DNA from: Hyphomicrobiales bacterium
Lineage (GTDB): Bacteria; Pseudomonadota; Alphaproteobacteria; Rhizobiales; Rhizobiaceae
DNA: 64,000 nt
Direction: 5' to 3'
Assembly: GCA_900467745.1 (NCBI GenBank)
Contig: UBQW01000021.1
Coordinates: forward strand, 30,424-94,423
A program made the translations under genes and the position numbers. Each line of letters begins with the position of its first letter. Positions within the stretch are counted from its first letter, which is position 1. The notes under the pieces are model-generated. The model made no database searches, had not been told where the DNA came from, and was given only the letters and a program-made list of their open reading frames with translations. Shown here piece after piece: positions 19,668-28,718 of the stretch.

Positions 19668-20043
19668 ATGACTGTGATCAACAGAAGAGCGTTCGTCAAA
19701 GGTAGCGGCATGACGGCAGCGGCAGCAGCCGTCTTGCCTTCCGTCGCGGCGGCCAAGGACTCGACTTTGAAATCATTTTAGCCGCGATTTGCCTACGTTG
19801 GTACGCGAACTACCAAGGAACGAAAAGCCCGCGGCAAGGGCATGAAGGTTTCCGACCCGCAGGGGCATTAGACTCCGGGCAAAGGACCTAGGTTTGCGAC
19901 CATCTCGCCGACAGGAAAAACACCGTTCGTGGCAAACGAACTCACCGACACAGTGACTGCCTACGGTCTGAGAGAAGACGGAAGGTTGACGGAGCCGAAG
20001 GAAATAGCCGCGACCGGAAGCCCGGTCTCCATTGCATTCGCAT
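19668..20043 (+). pseudogene. Tat-exported lactonase-family (beta-propeller) protein, degraded
   Basis: Starts with a clear twin-arginine signal (MTVINRRAFVKGSGMTAAAA, then VLPSVAAA). A stop at 19780 is followed in the next frame by RFAYVGTRTTKERKARGKGM, another stop, then RFATISPTGKTPFVANELTD and GLREDGRLTEPKEIAATGSP. These are blade motifs of 6-phosphogluconolactonase-like propellers, but only a few blades of the usual seven remain. It is a multiply broken remnant beside the broken esterase. Confidence 0.68.
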
Positions 20044-20085
20044 GATGTTGCGGCCGTCATATCTAATTATAGCTGGAGGGCATCC

Positions 20086-21144
20086 ATGAAGATTCTATTT
20101 CTCGCCGGAGACGGCATCGGACCCGAGATCGCGACCGCGACGAAGTCGGTGCTCGAAGCCGCCGATCGTCGGTTCAATCTCGGCCTTGTGTTCTCGGAGA
20201 TGGAAATCGGCCTCGCGGCCCTGAAGTCCCGTGGAACGACGCTGCCGCCGGAAGTTCTGTCGGCGATCCCAGACCACGACGGCGTAGTGCTGGGTCCGGT
20301 TTCGCACTACGAATACCCCAGCAAGCAGGAAGGGGGCGTGAATCCTTCAGGGGCGCTGCGAGTAGGCCTCGATCTCTTCGCGAACATCCGTCCATGCCGG
20401 TCCCGGCCAGAACTGTCCATTCTTCGAAAGCCAATGGATCTGGTCATTGTCCGCGAGAACACTGAAGGCTTCTATTCCGATCGCAACATGCACGCAGGCG
20501 ACGGGGAATTCATGCCCGACCCCGACATGGCGCTATCGATCCGGAAGATAACGGCCCGCGCTTCCGCTCGCATCGCAAGGGTCGCATTCGATCTCGCGAG
20601 CGTCCGGAACAGGAAGGTCACGGCCGTTCACAAAGCAAACGTCGTCAAACTCTCCGACGGTTTGTTCTTGCGTGAGGTAAGGCGCGTCGCCCGGGAATAT
20701 CCAGACGTCGAGCTGGAGGAGCTGATTGTCGACGCCGCCGCCGCCATGCTGATCCGCAAGCCAGATCAATTCGATGTCGTGGTTACAACCAACATGTTTG
20801 GCGACATCCTGTCGGACGAAGCGTCGGAGCTATGCGGTAGCCTAGGACTTGGAGGGGCGATAAACATGGGTGAAGGGGTGTGCGTCGCTCAGGCACAACA
20901 TGGATCAGCGCCGGACATCGCCGGAAAGGGCGTGGCGAACCCCACGTCGCTCATCCTATCCGCGGCGATGCTCCTGGCGTGGCGAGGCCGCTCCGATGGA
21001 AACAATAGGCTTGAACAAGCGGCTTCCGCCATCGAAGCCGCCGTCGAGAAGGCCCTGCTCAACACCGATCTACGGACGCCAGACGTAGGCGGTCGAGGCT
21101 CTACGGCGCAATTCACGAACCTTGTCTGCCAGATGCTGTCTTGA
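20086..21144 (+). CDS. Isocitrate/isopropylmalate dehydrogenase family protein (possibly tartrate/malate-type)
   Basis: 352-aa beta-decarboxylating dehydrogenase. MKILFLAGDGIGPEIATA is at the N-terminus, VRENTEGFYSD gives the substrate-loop region, and TTNMFGDILSDEASELCGSL contains the metal-binding aspartates. A GGAGGG site lies before the ATG at 20086. The family covers 3-isopropylmalate, isocitrate, homoisocitrate and D-malate/tartrate dehydrogenases. The carboxylate-catabolism context favours a D-malate/tartrate-type substrate, which is an inference. Confidence 0.88.
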   Translation: MKILFLAGDGIGPEIATATKSVLEAADRRFNLGLVFSEMEIGLAALKSRGTTLPPEVLSAIPDHDGVVLGPVSHYEYPSKQEGGVNPSGALRVGLDLFANIRPCRSRPELSILRKPMDLVIVRENTEGFYSDRNMHAGDGEFMPDPDMALSIRKITARASARIARVAFDLASVRNRKVTAVHKANVVKLSDGLFLREVRRVAREYPDVELEELIVDAAAAMLIRKPDQFDVVVTTNMFGDILSDEASELCGSLGLGGAINMGEGVCVAQAQHGSAPDIAGKGVANPTSLILSAAMLLAWRGRSDGNNRLEQAASAIEAAVEKALLNTDLRTPDVGGRGSTAQFTNLVCQMLS

Positions 21145-21371
21145 ATCCGAAGCTGCCTCCGGTGGCAGCAGTTCTTGATTGGTGGGAACTGGCAGGTTAA
21201 GAGGCCGCAATCGTATTCAAGTTCAGCGTCTTACCGGGGCGCAGCGGGGACCACTATTGATATCTGGACTTGGCTTCCCAGAAGCGCTGATTAAACCAAC
21301 ATAGGCAGTTGCTGCGGCGGCTAACTGCCAGAGCCAGTCGCGAACCGGAGCTTTTTCGAGAGGCAAAAGTT

Positions 21372-21806
21372 ATGACGAGAGAGGAAATCCTTAGCTACTC
21401 TCAAGCGGTGTGCGATGGGCTTCGCGAGGATGAAGACGGGGTTCGACGTGAGGTCCTGACTCACGCGGGAAACAGGTGGTCGCTGGGCGTCATTCACACC
21501 CTGGGCGTCTACGGCAGACTGCGGCATGCAGATATCGGAAGACGAATGCATGGCATCACCCAACGAATGCTAACTCGCACCCTACGCCAACTCGAAAGAG
21601 ATGGTCTTCTCGCGCGCTATGATCTCATAGAGATGCCGCCGCGGGTAGAATATGAACTCACAGAACTGGGAATGGGTCTTCTTGTTCGTATGATTCCGCT
21701 ATGGACATGGGTCGTCGAAAATTCCGAGCAGTTTCGAAAGTCCCGCGAGGACTTTGATTCCCGTCCGCCCGAGAAGCCGTCTTGGCAGACCGGTTGGCAG
21801 CCCTGA
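21372..21806 (+). CDS. HxlR-family transcriptional regulator
   Basis: 144-aa winged-helix protein with the HxlR core NRWSLGVIHTLGVYGRLRHA, DIGRRMHGITQRMLTRTLRQ and VEYELTELGMGL. It lacks the usual N-terminal cysteine of redox-sensing HypR/YodB members (seq MTREEILSYSQAVC has Cys14), so sensing is uncertain. It is convergent with the NmrA-like gene. The start at 21372 is the first ATG with a family-like N-terminus. Confidence 0.85.
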   Translation: MTREEILSYSQAVCDGLREDEDGVRREVLTHAGNRWSLGVIHTLGVYGRLRHADIGRRMHGITQRMLTRTLRQLERDGLLARYDLIEMPPRVEYELTELGMGLLVRMIPLWTWVVENSEQFRKSREDFDSRPPEKPSWQTGWQP

Positions 21807-21925
21807 CACAGACGCCGTCGTCCGCGATCGCCAGCGCAAAAAGCGGCCGCTGCGCAGGCCGGAGTTGGAGGCTGTACACAGCAAGACCGGGGAAAGCGAT
21901 ACTATCGCTCTCCCCCACCGCACCT

Positions 21926-22879
21926 TTAAACCCTTGGTTCAGCCACTAAGTTCGCGTTGATCCAATCGGAAACATCCGTGACCTTGATGCCTTCTCGTAC
22001 GTTGAACGTGCCGGCCTTGTCCCATGCCATGCCTCGCCCGATACCGAAGGCCGCTCGGTATTTGCGCATCATGTTTTGCGGATCATTTGCCAGTTCTTCC
22101 ATAAGGACTGGCACCGTCCATTCGGATCGGCTGAAGGGCCTTTTCAAACCCGCTTCCAGCTTGTCAGCGAGCTGACCATAGGTGACCGTGTCCCCCGCCA
22201 GGAATACGATTTCGTTGGCGATAGTCGGCTCATAGAACACGATTTCAGCGGTGAGCACGCCGATATCGTCAGGCGTCGTCACTGTGACAGCGTTGTCGTA
22301 GCTGCCAAGGGCCCTGACCGTGCTGTTTTCCAGATCGACGACACCAAATTCCGGCTCGAACAGATAGCTCATGAACATTCCCGTGGAGATGATCACCCAT
22401 TCGGTCTTGTTTTGCGAGCGCAGCAGTTCACGCACATCAAGCTGCGCGTCGAAGATATCCTGCGGACCACCTCGACCGATTGCTTCGAAATCAACACCGA
22501 ACTGCCACGGAAAGTAGCGCGGGATCCCTGACTGCAGAGCAGCCTTTGCCAGTTTCATCGGCGTGTCGATGCCAGCCGCATAGCCTGTACAGCCAATGAC
22601 AGTGTCATACCGCGAGAACAGAGAAGCCAATTCGTCAATTGAACTTTTAACCAGATCACCCAAGACGATCTCGATCCCCAAGTCCCGGATTTCAGCAACA
22701 TCGCGTTGCTTGGCGGGCGAAGCAGACTCTACTGCGCTCGCCCGCAACAGAACGCTGATCTTCGCGTCGTCGATGTCCTTTGCGCGACGCGTCAGATTGC
22801 GCAGGACCGGCATCCCGAGTTCTCCAGCACCCAGCACCAGGATATTCCGTGACTTCACGTTCGAAGCTGTCTGATTCAT
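21926..22879 (-). CDS. NmrA/isoflavone-reductase-like NAD(P)-binding protein
   Basis: 317-aa atypical short-chain reductase. The Rossmann motif GAGELGMPVLRNL is at residues 15-28, later GYAAGIDTPMKLAKAALQSG and RYFPWQFGVDFEAIGRGG follow, as in NmrA-like and aromatic-alcohol reductases. These either reduce phenylpropanoid-type substrates or act as NADP-sensing regulators. The start at 22879 is chosen from the domain boundary; an upstream in-frame start at 22921 would add residues of no family resemblance. Confidence 0.83.
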   Translation of the reverse strand: MNQTASNVKSRNILVLGAGELGMPVLRNLTRRAKDIDDAKISVLLRASAVESASPAKQRDVAEIRDLGIEIVLGDLVKSSIDELASLFSRYDTVIGCTGYAAGIDTPMKLAKAALQSGIPRYFPWQFGVDFEAIGRGGPQDIFDAQLDVRELLRSQNKTEWVIISTGMFMSYLFEPEFGVVDLENSTVRALGSYDNAVTVTTPDDIGVLTAEIVFYEPTIANEIVFLAGDTVTYGQLADKLEAGLKRPFSRSEWTVPVLMEELANDPQNMMRKYRAAFGIGRGMAWDKAGTFNVREGIKVTDVSDWINANLVAEPRV

Positions 22880-23235
22880 CGTTTTTTCCTTCAAGAATTT
22901 GGTGTCGCCACTACTTGGCAAGAGTGGAGCATGAAGAAAAGAAGGTACACGGATGATACTTCGGCAAAACTGAGGGCGGGCAGAAAGAACCCTGATCCGC
23001 GGAGGGAATCAATTCCTCTCGCGGGATAACGCGCTCGCTGCGCTGGACTGTTGATGAGATAACTCGACAACCTCTGACGCGCCCATCGTTTTGCTAGGCA
23101 AGCCTCCAACTGACTTGTGTTGGGAGTCGAGGCTGACACTCGGAGGTGGTTCCACCTTGCACGAGATGATCTGCAAACTGAGTGGAAACAGTCTGGAGCC
23201 GCAATCATTCGGGTTTGAACGGCTCGCGTTATTGA
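22880..23235. other. Intergenic stretch, nothing recognised
   Basis: 356 bases between the NmrA-like and TetR genes on the same strand. No conserved frame, clear terminator or repeat was found. Confidence 0.4.
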
Positions 23236-23787
23236 TCACATAGTTGCGCCGATTCCGCGGAACGCCAGTTCAAGGAGTCGCTTCTGCCGCTCAAGTCCTT
23301 CCTCGGTCTCTGGCAAGTTCAAAAGTAATGCAAGGTATTGCAAAAAATCTTCCGCATCGACCGGCTGCTTGACCACACCTGCATCGATGCAAGGGCCCAT
23401 AAGAGAACGTACCGCGGCGACCATTGGCCAGTACGTCTCGTCAAAATCCTTGGGGGACATCGCTGCTCGCATTGCGTCGGCCACTCCCCGCTTCTTCCGA
23501 CCATATACCAGAAACTGCCCGCACCATGCCTGTAAAGCCTGCAGCGGCCCCATCTTGTGTGGCATGCTGGCCGCGAGCTCGATCAGCGCGTCTATCCCAT
23601 CGCGGTACACGCCCAAAAGCAGAGCCTCACGCGTTGGAAAATGTCTGTACAATGTGCCTTGTCCCACGCCCGCCGCTTTGGCGATGAAATGCATTGAAGC
23701 AGTGGGATCAGCAGCCAATGCGTCACGCGCGATTACCAAGATCCGTTCGCGGTTATCACGCGCATCGGAGCGAAGACTGTCTTGCAT
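23236..23787 (-). CDS. TetR-family transcriptional repressor
   Basis: 183-aa TetR-type regulator with N-terminal HTH (AKAAGVGQGTLYRHFPTREALL, residues ~30-52) and a helical ligand domain (LVYGRKKRGVADAMRAAM, then LLNLPETEEGLERQKRLL). The start at 23787 has AAGGTG six bases upstream. It is divergent from an aldo-keto reductase, with two matching palindromic boxes between them, the classic local-repressor arrangement. Confidence 0.9.
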   Translation of the reverse strand: MQDSLRSDARDNRERILVIARDALAADPTASMHFIAKAAGVGQGTLYRHFPTREALLLGVYRDGIDALIELAASMPHKMGPLQALQAWCGQFLVYGRKKRGVADAMRAAMSPKDFDETYWPMVAAVRSLMGPCIDAGVVKQPVDAEDFLQYLALLLNLPETEEGLERQKRLLELAFRGIGATM

Positions 23788-23806
23788 TTCACACACCTTG
23801 ACTAAA

Positions 23807-23850
23807 CGGACAATTGTCCGCTATGGATTTCAGAAGTGGACACATGTCCG
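23807..23850. promoter_or_regulatory. Two copies of GGACA-N2-TGTCC between TetR and aldo-keto reductase genes
   Basis: CGGACAATTGTCCG (23807-23820) is a perfect palindrome. TGGACACATGTCCG (23837-23850) repeats the core GGACA-N2-TGTCC exactly 30 bases downstream, i.e. about three helical turns. They lie between the divergent starts at 23787 and 23872. These are very likely the TetR operators controlling both genes. Confidence 0.75.
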
Positions 23851-23871
23851 ATTACCGCAAAGGAGATAATG

Positions 23872-24921
23872 ATGCAATATATCAAGCTCGGCACATCCGG
23901 TCTCGACATCTCGCCAATCTGCGTCGGTTGCATGGGTTTCGGCAACCCTGCGAAGGGTCATCCGGCTTGGTCTCTTGATGAGAACGCGAGTCGCACGCTG
24001 ATCCGGCACGCACTCGAAGCAGGTATCAACTTCTTTGACACCGCAAATCTTTATTCCTTAGGGACAAGCGAGGAATTCCTGGGTCGTGCTATCAAAGACT
24101 TCGTCAACCGCGACGTCGTCGTTATTGCTACCAAAGTATCGGCCGGCATGCGCAATGGTCCAAACGCTGTCGGGCTTTCCCGCAAGGCTATAATGGCTGA
24201 GATTGATTACAGCTTACGCCGGCTCGGAACGGACTACATAGACCTGTACCAGATCCACCGCCGCGACCAGCAGGTGCCTTGGGAGGAAACGCTTGAGGCT
24301 CTGCACGACGTCGTGAAAGCGGGGAAGGTTCGCTATATTGGAGCGTCATCGATGAAAGCCTGGGAGTTTTCCAAGGCGCTTCACATCCAAAAGAAAAATG
24401 GCTGGGCCCGCTTCATCACCATGCAGCACAACTACAACCTCGTGGCGCGTGAGGAAGAGCGTGAGATGATCCCTCTCTGTGCGGACGAGGGCGTAGCGAC
24501 AATAATCTACAGCCCTTTGGCGCGCGGCAAACTAGCCCGCCCATGGGGGAAGACGACAGAACGCACTCAGACCGAACCAGCGGGGGCTGCCCAGAGCCCG
24601 GTCACTTCGGAAAGCGACCGTTCGATAATTGAAACCGTCAACGAGATCGCGGCCGCGAAGGGGGTTAACGCCGCTGCGGTTTCGCTCGCGTGGTTACGCC
24701 GGAACAAGACTGTCGCGGCTCCGATCGTAGGGGCGTTGAAGGCCGTGCACATCGACGACGCCGTGGCGGCTCTTCACGTCACACTGACGGAGGAAGAGGC
24801 CAGAAAGCTCGAAGCGCCCTATACGCCACGAACTGATTTCCAGGGGGTCTCGACGCCCGCGCTCCTGCACCGTTCGATGGAAGAAGCCACTGGTTTCAGA
24901 GCCACGGCGGCGCTTATCTGA
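23872..24921 (+). CDS. Aldo/keto reductase
   Basis: 349-aa NADPH-dependent oxidoreductase. The family tetrad is visible: Asp and Tyr in NFFDTANLYSLGTSEEFLG, Lys in VVVIATKV, His in YQIHRRDQQVPWEETLEAL. The C-terminal cofactor region has AWLRRNKTVAAPIVGALK. AAGGAG at 23860-23865 supports the ATG at 23869 or 23872. It probably reduces a toxic aldehyde or ketone whose presence is sensed by the divergent TetR protein (inference from layout). Confidence 0.92.
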   Translation: MQYIKLGTSGLDISPICVGCMGFGNPAKGHPAWSLDENASRTLIRHALEAGINFFDTANLYSLGTSEEFLGRAIKDFVNRDVVVIATKVSAGMRNGPNAVGLSRKAIMAEIDYSLRRLGTDYIDLYQIHRRDQQVPWEETLEALHDVVKAGKVRYIGASSMKAWEFSKALHIQKKNGWARFITMQHNYNLVAREEEREMIPLCADEGVATIIYSPLARGKLARPWGKTTERTQTEPAGAAQSPVTSESDRSIIETVNEIAAAKGVNAAAVSLAWLRRNKTVAAPIVGALKAVHIDDAVAALHVTLTEEEARKLEAPYTPRTDFQGVSTPALLHRSMEEATGFRATAALI

Positions 24922-25256
24922 CGTGGCGCCGATCCGTTCAGATGGAGGCTGACAGCATCGGACCGACTTGGGAAGAATGGCCGATGAAGCTTCAATGCTA
25001 ACTCCCTCACACGACGCTCGTCTCGCATCTTCAACGGTTTAGCGTCTCCACTCGTCCACCAGATCGACCTTGCTTGGAAAGTTGTGGTCGGTCCTGTTTT
25101 GCGAGTCTGAACCATCCGAGATGTCGGCACAGCTGAAAACATCATGGCCTCCGCTGATGATCAGGGCGCGGGCGGAGGCCAAAATGTCGCTGGGTGGGGA
25201 AGGATTGCCGGTGAGCCCAGGCAAGAAAATCATTGGCTAAGTGTTAGGTTCTCAAT
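24922..25256. other. Intergenic stretch, nothing recognised
   Basis: 335 bases between the aldo-keto reductase and the broken SDR gene, which converge here. A short minus-strand frame (25039-25233, ending VDLVDEWRR) could be the tail of a lost gene but has no identifiable family. Confidence 0.35.
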
Positions 25257-26080
25257 TCACCCGTCGGTTGAAACCGTCAGGGCTTTCCAAGCGTCGATTT
25301 CCTGCTGTAGCCGATCGATCCGAGCCGTCACATGTTTGAGAGCATCGCTCCCGAGCAAAAGTTGTGGAGGAGGATTTTCTAAAGCGACCAATGTGAGGAC
25401 CGCCGCAGCTAACTTTTGCGGATCGCCAAGTTGCTTTCCGCTGACTGCCTGGCGCGCCTCGCGGATCGGATCAAAAAGGTTGTCGTAATCCGCAATCGAC
25501 CTGTCTGTGCGTACCATTGAACGCCCGGCCCAGTCTGTTCGGAACGAGCCAGGGCAAAGCGTTGTCACGTGAACTCCGAACGGCGCCATTTCCGAGCGCA
25601 TGACCTCGGAGATGCCCTGAAGGGCGAACTTGCTACCGCAATAGTACGCGATGCCAGGCATCGTATTCATCCCGCCCATCGATGTGACGTTCACGATGAA
25701 GCCAGAGCGGCGCTTAAGGAATCTTGCAAGAAATGCCTTTGCCACCGCAACTGCGCCGAACACGTTCACGTCGAACTGTCGGCGCATCTCCTCGATTGGC
25801 GATTCCTCGAGCACACCCTCGTGACCATATCCTGCATTGTTGATCAGGACGTCGACTGGACCGTGTTCCTCTTCCGCCTGCTGAAAAACATCCGGAATGC
25901 GATCGAATTCGGTGACGTCGCGAGAACGGCATGGAGCGTGGGAAGTGTTTCCAACAACTTGTCTCGCGAGACTTGCGAGCGGTCGATGCCGATGACCCTG
26001 TGGCCCGCCTGGATCGCGGCCGTGGCAATGGCGAGGCCGAACCGGAATTGGCACCGGTGATGAAGACGGTTTTGCTCGAC
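25257..26080 (-). pseudogene. Short-chain dehydrogenase/reductase with two frameshifts
   Basis: From ATG 26080 the N-terminal Rossmann motif SSKTVFITGANSG is in one frame. The next piece, readable as FGLAIATAAIQAGHRVIGID and LLETLPTLHAVL, is in a second frame. DVTEFDRIPDVFQQAEEEHG and everything beyond (VLINNAGYG, YYCGSKFALQGISEVM with catalytic Tyr/Lys) is in a third. All parts together make a complete classical SDR of about 274 aa. Two single-base changes near 26037 and 25920 disrupt it, unless they are sequencing errors. Confidence 0.75.
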
Positions 26081-26174
26081 ATCTTTGAATCTCCTTGATC
26101 AATCTTGCATGTGACAGATATTCTAGGAGAGAGGTTGGTTCGATTGCGGATCCTCTCGAGATTTGCCAAATCCT

Positions 26175-27086
26175 ATGAATGTCAACAAAACCCACTCTAC
26201 GCGCGAGCAGCTTGTTGCCTTTGCCGGGCAACTAGCGCCTCGTCTCGGATACAATCAAACTGAACTCGAGAGCGTCCGTATCCTCCGTACGGAAGCGGTG
26301 CTCAACGACATTCCGGTTCTTTATCGACCGGGGGCAGTCTTCGTATTGCAAGGAAGCAAACACGGCATTCTCGATGGGGAGATCTATCTTTACGATGAGG
26401 ACCACTATCTTGCCGTTTCGGTACCTGTTCCCTTCCGGATGACATCTACCGCCAGTCCTCTGCGGCCACTGCTGGCCGTCTACCTCCAATTCGACATGCA
26501 ATTGGCGGTTGAGATTGCTTTTCAGCTCGAACAACACACTGGCCCTGTAACGACCGAGCAGAGAGGGCTGTTCTGAAGCAAAATGGACAGCGAAATGGAA
26601 GACGTCTTGCTGCGCTTACTCAAGGCGCTCGGTAGCCCGGTCGATGTCGCGGTGCTCGGCACCTCGATCCTGCGCGAATTGCACTACCGCGTGATGCTCG
26701 GTCCGCAAGGTGGAGCGGTGATCGCGGCGCTTCGGCGCAAAGGGACGTCCGGAAAGATGATTGAGAGCGTGGCGTGGTTGCGAGACAACTTCGGCTCCGA
26801 AATTGCGGTCGCGGATCTGGCTCGATATGCGGGAATGAGTATTCCTTCCTACCACGTCCACTTCAAGAATCTGACTGGCTCGAGCCCGATCCAGTACGTG
26901 AAAGCGATGCGGCTCCATGAGGCGAGACTTATGATCGCCCGCCAGAGCGCGACGATCGCGACGGTGGCGGCTTCAGTAGGCTATGTCAGCCCGGCGCAGT
27001 TCAGCCGGGATTTCAGACGAAATTTCGGGCGTACGGCTTCAGAAGAAGTGAAATGGGTGCGAAAACATCTTGGAGAACAGATCTGA
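26175..27086 (+). pseudogene. AraC-family regulator interrupted by an in-frame TGA
   Basis: The AraC_N-type N-terminal half (LRTEAVLNDIPVLYRPGAVF) ends at a TGA at 26574-26576. The same reading frame resumes at once with SKMDSEMEDVLLRLLKALGS and continues through the two C-terminal AraC helix-turn-helix motifs (VADLARYAGMSIPSYHVHFK and IATVAASVGYVSPAQFSRDF) to 27086. A single base change would restore a 303-aa regulator. The C-terminal DNA-binding half might still be made from the ATG at 26583. It is divergent from the broken SDR, its likely former target. Confidence 0.82.
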
Positions 27087-27628
27087 CATTGGCCTCGCGG
27101 CTTTCTGAGCGGATCGCACCGTCACAATGCCAGCCGTCTTGCTGCGATGTAGCCTGAAGCGCAGCTTAATTTAAGAAGATTGCCGTGGCCGGGATCCAAC
27201 GCTTGCCACATCCTACAACGTGGGAGCGGAACATCGGTTACTCTTCAGCTCTCTGTCGAGACAAGTTGGATTCGGTCGCTTCCAAATCAGGCATGCCATA
27301 GGTCGTGCATCTGAGAATCTCGTTGCCTTTGAAAGGATCAAAACCTTCGACCCTAGCGTTGGAACGGCTAGTGTTCTGAAATCACTAGGCGACCGCCGAT
27401 CTGCTGGAACGGCTAACTGTCTGTTTGCTGTCTAACTCGGTCGTAATCTGCAAAACCCCGACCTTCCGACTAAAACCTCGGAAGGCAGCGGTTGCGTTTT
27501 TCACTACTGCAGCGCAAATAGGTACAGCTATCATGCCGGGCATCGATCCGAGGGTTTGGCGACGCACCAGATACTGTGCGCCCGGCAGGGCAAAGTAGAC
27601 TGCATAGTGTTGAGGGGACGGGAAACGT
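27087..27628. other. Intergenic stretch at the left edge of the accessory island
   Basis: 542 bases with no convincing gene. A short direct repeat is present (TGGAACGGCTA at about 27360 and 27404). Base composition is lower in G+C than the catabolic genes to the left, as expected at the border of a transferred island. Confidence 0.4.
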
Positions 27629-28396
27629 TTGGGACTACGAGTTGAAAACAACGTCGTCGTAGTTGATCACGCAACGAACGAGCATCTGCTGACGACTTCT
27701 GAAGGTAATCCAAGTGAAGATACTGTCGAAGAACTACGTGTAATCAGTGTATTTCAGAGACGCTTCAATTCTGCCAAGCTTGCAAGGAAGCGCGACGAGA
27801 AGGTCATTGGAGACAATTGCCCACTTATATACGCGCTGAAAGGCAAAGACGGGCTTTCCGTCGAATTCAGAAGCATCAAAATCCTGAACTTGAGCATACC
27901 CGAAATTATCGGACGCATTTCGCAATTGCTTGGCGACCAACTGGATCTGGTCGCCTCGATGCCATCCTCGTCGCCTCTTGCTGCGATACTCGGGCGACGG
28001 CTATCTCGCGCCGTTGGACGACCACACACCTCGGACCTGTTTACGAAGGCCACGAACGCTCAAGCAAGTGCTCGCGTGTCGCTCGCAATCGAAACTGATC
28101 GAAAGGCGTTCTCGCGAGAAGAAGAAGTTGCGTTGAGAAACGTTCTGAAACAAATGAGCCGAGTCCCAGAGGAGGCTTACACCGCAAAAAATGTAAGACC
28201 TGCAATCCGAAAATACTTTGAACCACTTGCAATGGGCGTGCTCCCGGAACACATTCAAAATCAATCGAGGATCTTGCTTGTCGACGATCTTCTTGCAACG
28301 GGCGAAACGCTTAAAGCGGCGCACAAGCTCCTGTCCACTGCCGGTCTCCAAGGAGAGCACGCCGGAGTAACGTGGTTCAGTCGGGTGAAGAAGTGA
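27629..28396 (+). CDS. Phosphoribosyltransferase-like protein
   Basis: 255-aa protein with a type I PRTase signature near the C-terminus: RILLVDDLLATGETLKAAHK (residues ~220-240), the PRPP-binding loop with two acidic residues and Thr/Gly. The upstream segment VASMPSSSPLAAILGRRLSR resembles ComF/PRTase strand-loop regions. The N-terminal ~90 residues are unassigned. I use a TTG start at 27629 because an AGGGGACGG site precedes it. It is convergent with the ubiquitin-like operon, across a strong hairpin terminator. Whether it is a nucleotide-salvage or defence-linked enzyme is not decidable. Confidence 0.65.
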   Translation: MGLRVENNVVVVDHATNEHLLTTSEGNPSEDTVEELRVISVFQRRFNSAKLARKRDEKVIGDNCPLIYALKGKDGLSVEFRSIKILNLSIPEIIGRISQLLGDQLDLVASMPSSSPLAAILGRRLSRAVGRPHTSDLFTKATNAQASARVSLAIETDRKAFSREEEVALRNVLKQMSRVPEEAYTAKNVRPAIRKYFEPLAMGVLPEHIQNQSRILLVDDLLATGETLKAAHKLLSTAGLQGEHAGVTWFSRVKK

Positions 28397-28718
28397 GCTA
28401 GGGCAATGGAACCTGTAGTAGGGCCAGTAGTTGACACTGCAACAACGGTCTGTTAGATCAAATGCACTTGTCGAGAGACAAGACTGAGCGCGTTTGAGGT
28501 GCCTCGCTCATTAAAGATCAGAAGCATCCCGCGTAGCGCTTCACGGCCAGATCGTAAAGATCAAGTAGTGGGCGATTAGGCAGCGGCTAATCCTTCGACT
28601 TCGGTCGTCGTATTATATCAAGAAGGCGGGCGACAAGGCCCGCCTTCTTGCGTTTTAGGTGTCCGTTCAAACGCACCCGGGATCTAAAGATGCGCGAAGC
28701 CATACCGGCGCGATCCAG
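28397..28718. other. Intergenic stretch between convergent units
   Basis: 322 bases, gene-free apart from the hairpin at 28620-28649 listed separately. Confidence 0.45.
28620..28649. terminator. Strong hairpin terminator
   Basis: AAGAAGGCGGGC and GCCCGCCTTCTT form a perfect 12-bp stem with a GACAAG loop, followed by GCGTTTT on the plus strand. It lies between the converging phosphoribosyltransferase gene and the ubiquitin-like operon, and could end transcription from either side. Confidence 0.8.

Noticed and set aside
26574..26576. TGA in the AraC gene as selenocysteine
   Set aside because: AraC regulators have no selenocysteine and no SECIS-like hairpin was seen; a nonsense mutation is simpler.
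27220..27435. Small plus-strand coding frame
   Set aside because: No ribosome binding site, domain or neighbour support.
28540..28619. tRNA-like sequence as an island attachment site
   Set aside because: No cloverleaf or T-loop consensus could be drawn; only the following terminator hairpin is convincing.
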